This document shows, one piece after another, positions 26,601 to 35,500 of a stretch of 64,000 nt of DNA. Source of the DNA: Marixanthomonas ophiurae (GTDB lineage: Bacteria > Bacteroidota > Bacteroidia > Flavobacteriales > Flavobacteriaceae); assembly GCF_003413745.1 (NCBI RefSeq), contig NZ_QVID01000001.1, positions 372,001 through 436,000 of the forward strand, written 5' to 3'. Under the pieces are notes generated by a model. The model had not been told where the DNA came from and did no database searches. It saw only the letters and a program-made list of their open reading frames with translations. Numbering within the stretch: position 1 is the stretch's first letter; each line of letters opens with the position of its first letter. The translations under genes and the position numbers were made by a program.

Positions 26601-26854
26601 ATGCTTCCTATCTAAAACTTCGCCAATTTTCAATTGGGTATAGTTTTGAACTGAGAAACGGATTTTTAGGTCTGGCTGAAGGAGGACAAGTGAATTTCAA
26701 CATTATTGGTAGAAACCTTTTTGCTTTTTCAGAAATTCCACATTTTGATCCGGAGCAGCTTGCCGTTCAAGGAAACGGTTTTGTTAGCGGTGTGGAAGAT
26801 ATGAGTTATGCGACTACGAGAAGTATCGGTTTTAAAGCCGGAATTAATTTTTAA
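23642..26854 (+). CDS. SusC/RagA-type TonB-dependent outer-membrane receptor
   Basis: The 1070-residue product has a signal peptide, a carboxypeptidase-regulatory-like domain (about 20-95), a TonB-box-like segment at SLDEVVVTALG, a plug domain with the GESSFSNNNPLFIVDG segment, and a barrel that ends in phenylalanine. Such proteins take up ligands through the outer membrane together with a SusD lipoprotein, whose gene follows after one base. In this cluster the ligand could be an arsenosugar, nucleoside or arsenolipid head group, but that is inference from neighbours; carbohydrate-active enzymes, the usual companions, are absent. Confidence 0.93.
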   Translation: MKQLYMGLLFFISAISYSQTTVTGTVTDATNEMTIPFVNVLSSNGEATTTDENGSFTIEISNNENILTFSSIGYITQTVPVGDNTEFLIQLKEATTSLDEVVVTALGLKRETKELGYTVQTLQSEGVNEVKAVNFLDNLSGKLAGVTVSQGATGVGSSSKISIRGESSFSNNNPLFIVDGTPINNETVFNFTNEAAAGFQEIDFGNGAMEVNPDDIESVTVLKGPSAAALYGTRASNGVIVIETKDGSKAKGLGVSINTSLFVETPFKLPEFQNEYGQGNGGEFAYVDGLGGGTNDLISYSWGPRLDVGNLIPQYDSPVTLPDGTVVRGGDTSLYSGLPITPTAFDSHPDNLKDFYRTGITTINNVSVSNSFSTGNYRLSFTNLRSDGIIPGVNLDRQTVATKLAFRPTDKTKFNASVSYVNSGSDNRPSNGYGSENVNYALVAWGPRSLNIQNMRDYWQPGLEGVQQYSFNYTYFDNPYFTLLENRNSFERDRVFGNISVTQDFTEHLSISLRSGLDYSSERRQFRRAFSSNRFKNGAYGEHDVLFREVNTDFLINYDNIFGNISVDISAGGNRLDQTASTKESQTVNLAQPGIFNLNNAASPIEVFQFESKKRINSFYGIAKLGYKNFLYLDLTARNDWSSALATPFSVDGTSFFYPSASASFILSNVTELPEVFSFAKLRASVAQVGNDTAPYQTSGAFVSQTPYQGQPTFSNQNFIPNSNLKPEQTTSYEFGADLRFFKDRLNFDVTYYNTLTEDQIISLPIGISSGYNQQVINGGKVRNQGLEIITGITPIKTADFRWNTTFNFSTSKAVVEDLPQSDGRLTLAFSRIYDSANQTVWFQVEEGGEVGDIYGTGYSKNENGDFIIDENGNYIADNNLKKIGNYTPDFMLGWSNNFEYKNWNLSFLFDWRQGGELVSRTRALATVGGQLAETTPRPEEGIIANGVVNIGTEANPEYTPNTTAISAESYYRQFYDRNHEENNVYDASYLKLRQFSIGYSFELRNGFLGLAEGGQVNFNIIGRNLFAFSEIPHFDPEQLAVQGNGFVSGVEDMSYATTRSIGFKAGINF

Positions 26855-26855
26855 G

Positions 26856-28307
26856 ATGAAAACCATGAAAAATTTACTCTATATATTTAGCTGCATCATC
26901 TTGCTTTTTGCAAGCGGCTGTACCAAAGATTTTGAAGAAATAAACACGAACCCAAATGCGCCTAATTCGGTGCAACCCTCTCTATTGCTTAGACAGGTAA
27001 TATACGATTATGGCGAGCAAATGAGTTACGAAGGTTTTGTGGCTGGCGATCTCTTGTCACAGCACCGCACGGCGTTAGATTTTAATTTATTCGATCGTCA
27101 CGCCTTAAAATCACCCCAATTAGGTGGAAATCCGTGGCCTATTTTTTACACCAACCTTCGGGACAACCAAATTATAATCGAGCAATCTCAAAGCACAGAA
27201 ACCTTCGCAGTTTATGAAGGCCCAGCTTTGATTTTAAAAGCCTATATGGCAGCAGGATTGACTGATTTATTTGGCGATGTTCCCTATTCTGAAGCATTTA
27301 ATGGCGTAAATGGCACGGTAACACCAAAATACGACACCCAAGAGGATATTTATTTAGCTGAAGGCGGAATTCTAGATAACCTGGACAAAGGAATTGCAGC
27401 CATTGAAGCGTATGATGATGTAATTCCGTTAGAAGGCGATATTCTTTTTGATGGAAATTTAGACAGCTGGATCACCTTTGCAAATTCTTTAAAAATAAAG
27501 CAATTGCTTCGTATTTCGGGAAAAGTGGATGTTTCAGCAGAATTACAAGCTATTTACAATGACGGGAATTATTTAAAAACGAATGACCAAAACGCTATTT
27601 TCAATTTTACGAATACCGATCCTAATAGTTTTCGTTTGGCACAACTTCGGGTAGGCGATTTTAACAATTTTGTTCTTTCAGAAACCATGGAGGATATCCT
27701 AAAAGAACTGAATGATGACCGAATTGTTGAGTTTTTCCGTCCGTTTGAAAATTCAGATTCAGGTGAATTTAATGGATTAATAAACGGAATTGACGCTTCC
27801 AGCACTTCTATTGAACTAGCTAATTATTCCTTGGCAGGCACTTCTTTTCGCGAAGATACATCAACTTTAGACGCCAACTTTTTAACGGCTTGGGAAACCT
27901 ATTTCAATTTAGCTGAAGCTGCCGAACGCGGATTCATTTCCGCAGATGCACAAACGTTATACGAAACAGGCGTAACCTTAGCTTTTGAATATTGGCAAAC
28001 CGAAATGCCTTCGGATTATCTAACAGGAACAGCAGCCTATAATGCAACTGGGACAACCCCAATTGAACAAATTATCACCCAAAAATGGATTGCGAATATC
28101 ATTAATGGCTATGAAGGTTGGGTAGAATGGCGACGCACCGGTTTCCCTGAATTTAAACCCGTAGCTGCCAGTTTAAACAATGGAATTATCCCTATACGCA
28201 TGCCGTACCCAGCCGAAGAAGAAGCATTAAATGCTGAAAATTATCAAGAAGCAGCGAATGCCACAGATGGCAACAGCATTAACGTGCCAGTTTGGTGGGA
28301 TGAATAA
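26856..28307 (+). CDS. SusD/RagB-type binding lipoprotein
   Basis: The start at 26856 gives a lipoprotein signal with the lipobox FASGC (cysteine at residue 22), and the upstream frame only overlaps SusC. The mature protein opens with FEEINTNPNAPN, typical of SusD-like lipoproteins, and has the TPR-rich helical layout with LKAYMAAGLTDLFGDVPYSE and GWVEWRRTGFPE in the C-terminal half. It would sit on the outer face of the outer membrane as the lid of the SusC channel. It resembles the SusD/RagB group not linked to polysaccharides. Confidence 0.92.
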   Translation: MKTMKNLLYIFSCIILLFASGCTKDFEEINTNPNAPNSVQPSLLLRQVIYDYGEQMSYEGFVAGDLLSQHRTALDFNLFDRHALKSPQLGGNPWPIFYTNLRDNQIIIEQSQSTETFAVYEGPALILKAYMAAGLTDLFGDVPYSEAFNGVNGTVTPKYDTQEDIYLAEGGILDNLDKGIAAIEAYDDVIPLEGDILFDGNLDSWITFANSLKIKQLLRISGKVDVSAELQAIYNDGNYLKTNDQNAIFNFTNTDPNSFRLAQLRVGDFNNFVLSETMEDILKELNDDRIVEFFRPFENSDSGEFNGLINGIDASSTSIELANYSLAGTSFREDTSTLDANFLTAWETYFNLAEAAERGFISADAQTLYETGVTLAFEYWQTEMPSDYLTGTAAYNATGTTPIEQIITQKWIANIINGYEGWVEWRRTGFPEFKPVAASLNNGIIPIRMPYPAEEEALNAENYQEAANATDGNSINVPVWWDE

Positions 28308-28323
28308 TATAAAAAGTGATTAA

Positions 28324-29658
28324 ATGAATGTAACAATCTGGCAGTGGGGACTCATACTAGTATCAAGTTTAATACTATTTTTCCTATCCCCATTGGCGAA
28401 ATCTACCGATCAATTTTTTAAGGCGACCCATCGTAAAAAAGCGCCCTCGGCTTTATGGTTAACGGGAAGCTTAATTATCTCATGGATTTTTGCCAAAAGC
28501 ATTACCAATGCTGCAAACTTAGGGTTAGATTTTGGTATTGTGGGTGGCGTCGCCTATGCTGGTTATTATTTGTCATTTGCCGTTGCTGGTATTATAATTT
28601 ATCAATTGCGGGTTAAAGGAGGGTTTAAAAGCATTCATGATTTTTTAACCAACCGTTTTGGGAGAGGAGCGATGGCTTTGTTCTCAATATTAATTGCTAT
28701 CCGGCTTTTTAACGAAGTTTGGAGCAATACGATGGTTATTGGCACCTATTTTGGCAACCAAGGAAGCACACCGTACTATTGGGCGATTTTAGTCTTTACT
28801 ACCTTAACTTTGGCGTATGCTATAAAAGGTGGATTGAGTAGTTCTATTTTTACCGATGTGATTCAAATGGGATTGTTTGCTATTTTATTGGTTGTTATTT
28901 TAGGTGCTATTTTTTCTACGGAAGATTTTACAGTTCAAAAAGTAGCAGTTTCAGGCTCTTGGACATTTGAACTAGGATTGAACTTATTCTTTGCTGCTAT
29001 TATTCAATCGTTTAGTTATCCATTTCACGATCCTGTATTAACCGACCGAGCTTTTTTAAGTTCGCCAAAAGTGACCAGAAGAAGTTTTCTCTGGGCGAGT
29101 TTACTAGGAGCAATTTGTATTGTATTATTTAGTGTTATTGGTGTGTATGCACAATCGCTAGGAATGAAAGGACAAGCAGCCGTTGAAGTGGGCAAAGCGT
29201 TTGGGGTGGTAATTTTATTGGTCATTAATTTTATTATGATCACCTCTGCGGCATCTACACTGGATTCTACTTTTTCATCGTTTTCAAAATTATTGGCTGT
29301 CGACCTAAAAATGGGTATAGACCTTACTTTTGGAAGAGCATCTATGGCGGCAATCGCCATATTAGGTACCATTCCTGTCTTTTTAAATGCTGAAATATTA
29401 TCGGCCACCACCATTTCCGGAACGATGGTTATTGGATTGACGCCTGTATTTTTATTTTGGAAGCTTCCAGCGCCTAAAATCAGTTTTTATTTAAGTGTTG
29501 TTTGCGGACTGGTTTTCGGCTTTTTATTGGTTTTTAAACTATTTCCACAACAGCTCATTTTTACCGAAGGAAAATATGCCGATTTACTTTGGGTAAATGT
29601 TTGGGGAATTTTAAGTTGTATCATTTTATATTTGACACCCACATGGATAAAAAAATAG
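28324..29658 (+). CDS. Sodium:solute symporter family permease
   Basis: The 444-residue protein has about twelve hydrophobic helices and the SSS pattern: LTGSLIISWIFAKSITNAAN near the first helices, the AYAIKGGLSSSIFTDVIQMG segment in the middle and TSAASTLDSTFSSFSKL later. It would bring a small solute across the inner membrane with sodium. Placed 16 bases after susD and overlapping the phosphoesterase gene by 16 bases, it probably handles the same compound as the SusC/SusD pair. The substrate is not visible from the sequence. Confidence 0.88.
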   Translation: MNVTIWQWGLILVSSLILFFLSPLAKSTDQFFKATHRKKAPSALWLTGSLIISWIFAKSITNAANLGLDFGIVGGVAYAGYYLSFAVAGIIIYQLRVKGGFKSIHDFLTNRFGRGAMALFSILIAIRLFNEVWSNTMVIGTYFGNQGSTPYYWAILVFTTLTLAYAIKGGLSSSIFTDVIQMGLFAILLVVILGAIFSTEDFTVQKVAVSGSWTFELGLNLFFAAIIQSFSYPFHDPVLTDRAFLSSPKVTRRSFLWASLLGAICIVLFSVIGVYAQSLGMKGQAAVEVGKAFGVVILLVINFIMITSAASTLDSTFSSFSKLLAVDLKMGIDLTFGRASMAAIAILGTIPVFLNAEILSATTISGTMVIGLTPVFLFWKLPAPKISFYLSVVCGLVFGFLLVFKLFPQQLIFTEGKYADLLWVNVWGILSCIILYLTPTWIKK

Positions 29659-30467
29659 AACATATAAACATACACGGGAAGGTTTTGCTCTTTGGCGGTG
29701 TGTACAGCAATTTGCAAGCACTCGAAAAACTGAAAAGCATTGCTGAAAAAAATAATATTTCGGCAGAAAACTGCATTTGCACGGGAGATATTGTAGGCTA
29801 TTGTGCACAACCTGAAGAGACCGTCCAACTTTTTAAATTATGGGGTGCCAAAAGCATTGCTGGGAATGTAGAGTTACAGTTACGGGAAGGAGCTGATGAC
29901 TGTGGTTGCGATTTTAAAGAAGGATCTCGTTGTGACGGGTTTTCACAATTGTGGTATCCGTATGCGCAAAGTAAGCTTTCAAAATGTTCATTGGATTTTA
30001 TAAAAGAATTACCGGATCATATTCAATTTACGTACGCAGGAAAAAAGACAACGGTCTTACATGGTTCTTGGTCTAATATTTCAGAATTCATTTACAAATC
30101 AACACCATGGCCTATAAAACAGCCAAACTTTGAAATCACCAAAAGTGACGTAATTATCGCTGGACATTGTGGATTGCCTTTTAAACATACCGAAGAAAAC
30201 AAAACATGGATAAATCCTGGGGTTATCGGCATGCCTGCAAACGATGGAAATCCACACGTTTGGTACGCTATTCTGGACGATGCCGATAGAAAATTATCGA
30301 TTACACATCATACCATGGATTATAACCATAAATTAACCAGTAAGTTAATGCAAAACGGCCTATTGCCCGAAGAATACGCACGAACAATTATCACCGGAAT
30401 TTGGGACAACACAGAAATTCTACCTCCGGTAGAAAGTGGGTTGCAAGGGTTTGGAATTCAGCCATAA
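29643..30467 (+). CDS. Metallophosphoesterase family protein
   Basis: Starting at the ATG inside the symporter gene end (29643), the product has 274 residues with the calcineurin-like metal motifs in modified form: FGGVYSNLQALE in place of the usual GD-x-H, CTGDIVGYCAQP, GNVELQL, VLHGSW and AGHCGLPF. The first motif, normally D-x-H, is altered to G-x-Y, so metal binding may be partial or the substrate unusual. A cysteine-rich stretch (DDCGCDFKEGSRCDG) could bind a metal or metalloid. Its role in the cluster may be removing a phosphate from the arsenosugar skeleton; this is inference. Confidence 0.8.
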   Translation: MDKKIEHINIHGKVLLFGGVYSNLQALEKLKSIAEKNNISAENCICTGDIVGYCAQPEETVQLFKLWGAKSIAGNVELQLREGADDCGCDFKEGSRCDGFSQLWYPYAQSKLSKCSLDFIKELPDHIQFTYAGKKTTVLHGSWSNISEFIYKSTPWPIKQPNFEITKSDVIIAGHCGLPFKHTEENKTWINPGVIGMPANDGNPHVWYAILDDADRKLSITHHTMDYNHKLTSKLMQNGLLPEEYARTIITGIWDNTEILPPVESGLQGFGIQP

Positions 30468-30540
30468 TTCACATCATTTTAACATCACAATGTCACGTAA
30501 GTTAATTGATAATATGTAAGTTTAACACTCCAATAATACT

Positions 30541-31041
30541 ATGAAATACATTTTTTCTTTTCTCCTTTTGTTACTTTCAATATCTGGTTTTTCACAGCAG
30601 TCTTTAGGAGATCTTTTACAACAGTATAATACCCGAAGTATTCCGTATATTTCGGTGGAGGAATTACGGATGCGGCAGATGAACGATTCCGTTTTAATTT
30701 TGGATGCTAGAGAAAAAAAAGAATACAACGTAAGCCATATTGCTTCATCAAAATATGTAGGGTTTTCAAAGTTTTCGATCGATTCGGTTTCTAAAAAGAT
30801 TCCTAATAAAGATGCATCTATTGTAGTGTATTGCTCCTTAGGAATCCGTTCCGAAGAGATTTCAGAAAAACTAAAAAAGGCTGGATATAGTAATATTGAA
30901 AATTTATATGGAGGAGTTTTTGAGTGGAAAAACAATAAATATCCCTTAATTAATGAAGAAGGAAAAGAGACGGATAGTATTCATGGCTTTTCGAAAAACT
31001 GGAGCAAATGGCTACATAACGGAACAATAATTATTAAATAA
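30541..31041 (+). CDS. Periplasmic rhodanese-like protein
   Basis: A signal peptide (residues 1-19) precedes a rhodanese domain with LILDAREKKEYNVSHIASS and an active-site loop C98-SLGIR (VVYCSLGIRSEE). Rhodaneses form a persulfide on this cysteine; related folds act on arsenate. Export and the arsenic-type neighbours make a thiol-dependent step on an arsenic compound thinkable but unproven. It is 73 bp after the phosphoesterase gene and seven bases before the second transferase. Confidence 0.85.
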   Translation: MKYIFSFLLLLLSISGFSQQSLGDLLQQYNTRSIPYISVEELRMRQMNDSVLILDAREKKEYNVSHIASSKYVGFSKFSIDSVSKKIPNKDASIVVYCSLGIRSEEISEKLKKAGYSNIENLYGGVFEWKNNKYPLINEEGKETDSIHGFSKNWSKWLHNGTIIIK

Positions 31042-31047
31042 AATCCA

Positions 31048-31737
31048 ATGGGCTTATTATCAAAAAAAAATGTGGGTGGTGATGAAGATCTGGCTAAAGA
31101 TTTTCACTTTCCCACTTCAAAAAAAGCGTTACTAATTTTTACCCGAAATCCGGAACTGGGAAAAGTTAAAACGCGTTTAGCAACAAGTGTAGGCGATGAG
31201 TCTGCCTTAAAAATTTACAAATTTCTTCTACAGCACACCGCAGAAATCACAGCCAATGTACAGTCTGATAAGTTTGTGTATTACAGTGAAGGGATTCATA
31301 AAGAAGACAGTTGGGACAATAATACCTACAGCAAAAAACTACAACAAGGAGACGATCTGGGCATCCGGATGTATAATGCATTTACCGAGGTTTTTTCACT
31401 TGGATATGACCAAGCTATCATCATTGGCAGCGATATGTATGATCTAAATACTGAAGATCTTGACAATGCTTTTACAGCATTGAAAGACCATGATTATGTA
31501 ATTGGTCCTGCGGAAGATGGTGGTTATTATTTATTGGGAATGAAACAGCCCAATCAAGCTCTTTTTAGTAAAAAAGATTGGGGAAAAGATTCAGTGTTGC
31601 AAGCAACTTTAGAAGATTTAAAAGACGAAACGCTGAAAACACTAGAAGAACGAAATGATGTTGATTATTATAGCGACATTAAAGATAATGAAGCTTTCCA
31701 GGAATTTTTACCCGATTATTTAGACACCGAATTTTAA
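31048..31737 (+). CDS. DUF2064 (TIGR04282-type) glycosyltransferase-like protein, second copy
   Basis: The 229-residue product has the intact family motifs: LIFTRNPELGKVKTRLA (nucleotide-binding loop), LGIRMYNAF, IIGSDMYDL and GPAEDGGYYLLGM. It shares the last three with the copy at 22880 but keeps the N-terminal loop that copy has lost. The fold is GT-A-like. It lies between the rhodanese and the nucleoside phosphorylase genes. It may add a sugar or glycerol-like group to the ribose freed from the arsenic nucleoside; that step is inferred. Confidence 0.85.
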   Translation: MGLLSKKNVGGDEDLAKDFHFPTSKKALLIFTRNPELGKVKTRLATSVGDESALKIYKFLLQHTAEITANVQSDKFVYYSEGIHKEDSWDNNTYSKKLQQGDDLGIRMYNAFTEVFSLGYDQAIIIGSDMYDLNTEDLDNAFTALKDHDYVIGPAEDGGYYLLGMKQPNQALFSKKDWGKDSVLQATLEDLKDETLKTLEERNDVDYYSDIKDNEAFQEFLPDYLDTEF

Positions 31738-31751
31738 TTTAAAAGAATATC

Positions 31752-32564
31752 ATGTTACAATATATACAAGAAACTGCTGCATTTTTAAAAGACCGAGGTT
31801 TCGACCAACCTGAAGTAGGAATTATTTTAGGTACAGGGCTGGGCAAACTATTGGAAGATGTTGAAATACAAAGCGAGGTTAGCTATAACCACATTCCTAA
31901 TTTTCCAACAGCTACGGTAGAATTTCATAAAGGTAAATTGATTTTCGGAATGTTAGGCGGTAAAAAAGTAATGGTCATGCAAGGTCGTTTTCATATCTAC
32001 GAAGGCTATTCGTTACAAGATGTTGGTTTTCCAGTACGTGTTATGCACGAATTAGGCATTAAAAAACTTTTGATTAGTAATGCTTCCGGAGCGGTAAACC
32101 TTAACTTCAAAAAAGGAGAGATCATGTTAATTGATGATCACATAAACCTACAAGGAAGTTCGCCATTAGCCATTCGTGGTATTGAAAAAATGGGCGAACG
32201 CTTTGTCGATATGAGCGCTCCTTATGATCCTGAAATGAACAGTACAATTGAAAAAATTGCTTCAGAAAAAAATATCAATCTACATAAAGGTGTATATGCA
32301 AGTGTTGTTGGACCACAATTGGAAACACGAGCAGAATATCGTTATTTAAAAATTATTGGCGCTGATGCCGTTGGGATGAGCACCGTGCCGGAAATTATCG
32401 TTGCCAATCATTTAGGATTGCGTGTTTCAGCCGTTTCGGTATTAACAGATGAATGTGATCCTGATAACCTAAAGCCTGTAGACATTTCAGACATTTTAGC
32501 CATGGCAGCAAAAGCTGAACCCGATATGATCACCTTATTTACTGAATTGATAAAGCAACTTTAA
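31752..32564 (+). CDS. Purine nucleoside phosphorylase
   Basis: The 270-residue product carries the trimeric PNP pattern: GIILGTGLGKL, MQGRFHIYEGYS, SNASGAVN, GVYASVVGPQLETRAEY and GADAVGMSTVPEIIVANH, followed by SVLTDECDP. The enzyme splits purine nucleosides with phosphate. At the end of an ArsS cluster it is placed to remove adenine from the arsenic-containing nucleoside made by ArsS, though a general salvage function cannot be ruled out. The gene ends five bases from the convergent fusion gene with no terminator in between. Confidence 0.92.
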   Translation: MLQYIQETAAFLKDRGFDQPEVGIILGTGLGKLLEDVEIQSEVSYNHIPNFPTATVEFHKGKLIFGMLGGKKVMVMQGRFHIYEGYSLQDVGFPVRVMHELGIKKLLISNASGAVNLNFKKGEIMLIDDHINLQGSSPLAIRGIEKMGERFVDMSAPYDPEMNSTIEKIASEKNINLHKGVYASVVGPQLETRAEYRYLKIIGADAVGMSTVPEIIVANHLGLRVSAVSVLTDECDPDNLKPVDISDILAMAAKAEPDMITLFTELIKQL

Positions 32565-32569
32565 AAAGC

Positions 32570-35500
32570 TTAATACGCATTCATAAAATCCTCCTCCAAT
32601 ACGATTTTTAATTTTGAAACAAGCTCTTCAGCATGTTCTTTACTAAAAACCATTGGAGGTTTTATTTTTAATACGTTGTAGTCCGGACCGTCGGTGCTCA
32701 TTAAAACACCTAGCGTTTTCATTCGGTCGGAAAGATAAGCAGCGTGTTCGGCCAAAGGTTTTTTATTGGTGTCATTTAATTCAAACCCTAAAAAAAGTCC
32801 CTCTCCCCTCACATCGCCAATAATGGGGAATTCATTTTGAAGCTGAAGTAATTCAGACTTTAAAAAGCCTCCTGTTTCCAAAGCATTTTCTTGAAGGTTT
32901 TCATCTTCAATCACCTCTAAAACCGTTCGGCCAATCGCACAAGATACTGGGTTACCACCAAAGGTGTTAAAAAATTCCATGCCGGTATGGAATTTTTCAG
33001 AAACTTCTTTTGTACAGGCTACAATGGCTAAAGGATGCCCATTTCCAGCTGGTTTTCCCATGGTGACAATATCAGGCACAACATCGAACAATTCAAAAGC
33101 CCAAAATGTTTTTCCCATTCTACCAAAACCAGTCTGCACCTCATCTGCAATACAAAGCCCACCAGCTTCTCTCACGGTTTTATATACTTCCTTAAAATAA
33201 TTTTTTGGGGGTACAATCTGTCCGCCACAGCTAATCATCGATTCGCCAATAAATGCGGCTACATTTCTTTTCTTTTCTTTTAAATTCTGCACAACTTGTT
33301 TGGCATAATCTGCATATTCAATACCACAATCAGCACCTGTATGTTTTCCTCTATACGAATCAGGCAGCGGTAAAATATGCGTATGCTTAGGTTTTGGGAA
33401 CCCTCCTTTTCCTTCAAATTTATAAGAACTCACACCCATTACCGAATTGGTGTTTCCGTGATATCCCACCTCAATAGCTAGTATATCTTTTTGTTTGGTA
33501 ACGGTTTTAGCCATTCGCAATGCGAGTTCGTTGGCTTCACTCCCAGAATTGACAAAATGAAGCACCGAGAGTTCCTTAGGTAGTTTTTTAAGTAAAGCTT
33601 CGGCATAATTTACTATTTCTTTATGCAAATAGCGAGTATTGGTGTTTAAAACCGCCATTTGTTGTTGTCCCACCGCTACGACCTCGGGATGCTGATGCCC
33701 TACGTGGTTTACGTTATTGGCGGTATCGATGTATTTTTTTCCGTCGGAATCTATTAAATACACGCCTTCGCCCCTAACTATGTGCAAAGGATCTGAATAC
33801 GAAAGACTCAAACTTTTTCCTAAATGTTCTTTTCTGAACGAAATGATTTGCTCGTTTGAATAGGTTTCAGGCGTATCGTGGGTTTCTTCAGTAAAAAGTA
33901 ATTTCGGGTTTTGACAAATACTTTTCCAAACTTGAACTTCAGAAGGAAACGCAACTCCAGGATAATTTTCTGTGTTCCCTAACAAATCGAGCATCACTTG
34001 AAAGTGAAGGTGTGGTGTCCAGATTCCATTTTCAGAAGTATCACCTATATAACCAATTTGTTCTCCTTGTTTAACTTCTTGCCCAATCTTGGTCATCTCT
34101 AGTGAGGAAAGCGTTAAATGGCCATACAAAGTGTAAAAAGGATTACCGTTAAATTCGTGTTGCAACACCAAAAGCGGTCCATAATCTTTTAAATAATCAT
34201 TGTAGTGCAGAATAACCACTTTCCCATCATAAGCGGCGTGAAGCGGTGTTTTAGCATCTACCCAAAAGTCGGTTCCTAAGTGTACTGTACGGTATTGGGG
34301 ACCATTGTTGCCATCCATTCTAAAAGCATTGGTCGTATAAAAAGGACGGACTTCTAAATATCCATTCGCTAAAATGCTTTCCGGATTGTCTTTTTCAATT
34401 TGTTTCAACTTGTATTCGGTGATATCGGTATCACTATATTCTTGCTTATTTCCCAGCCAAGCACTCCCTATACTCATATCTACATGCGTTACTTTTTTAA
34501 TAGTAAGCGTAGGAAATAGTTGATTTAATGAAATTTTGTTGCTCGATATCCAATCTTTAAAATCGTGTTCTTTTGGGTGTGGTGTGTAGCCACATGCATT
34601 TCTGAAATTGTACAACACAAAATTTTCATAGGTACCGTACCAATGTTTTAATAACTGCCAAGCATCGTGTTCACTAATAAAATGATACACGTTTTTAGAA
34701 ACATCAGCCCTTCGCAAGGCTGCTTTTGTAACTGTAATCACTAAGCGCATTCCAACTAAAGTATAGAGACATTCCAGTTCTTTTTCTGAAAGCGGATATG
34801 CTGAATGATACCCCTTAACTAGTTCCACGGCTGCAGCCAACGGGTCTGGCGTATTCATAATGGCGTACGCTATAGCAATGGCCAAATCGTTTACGGTTTG
34901 GGTATAAACGGCATCACCAAAGTCAATAATTCCGGTAACTTTAGGGTTTTTTAAATTTGAAGAAACGAGAATATTATGGTCGTTTACATCGTTATGAACC
35001 ACACTTTTAGGCAGTGATTGATAAACAGGTTTAATTTCTTGAAACCGCTTTTGGAAAAATGAAACCATATCCTTTTCAATATTTTTAAAAAGGTCGGTGT
35101 ATTTTTGCGTCCAAAGAGAGTCGGCCAAATTCCAATCGAAGGTTCTATTGGCCTCGGGATGTTTAAAATCTTGTAATGCCTGTGTAATTTCTCCGGCTTT
35201 TTGCCCTAAACTAAACCGTAATTTTGAAGTTTTAGGATTAACATGGGCCCAAAGCCTTCCTGGCACCCACGTTAGCAATCGTGCTGTCCTTTTTTCTTCG
35301 GAACTAATAATTGAAGTTAATGGCTTTCCTTTATCATTAAGGATTACTTCAGAGAAATGACAATTTGTTTTCTTTGAGGCTAAATGATTTAAAATCTCTG
35401 TTTGAAACTGTAAAAATGATGCTGCTGTTTCCGAAGTGGAAATTTTTAAAAGGTAAGTGTTGCCATTTTCGGAAACCAATTTAAAGTTTTCATCTTCATC

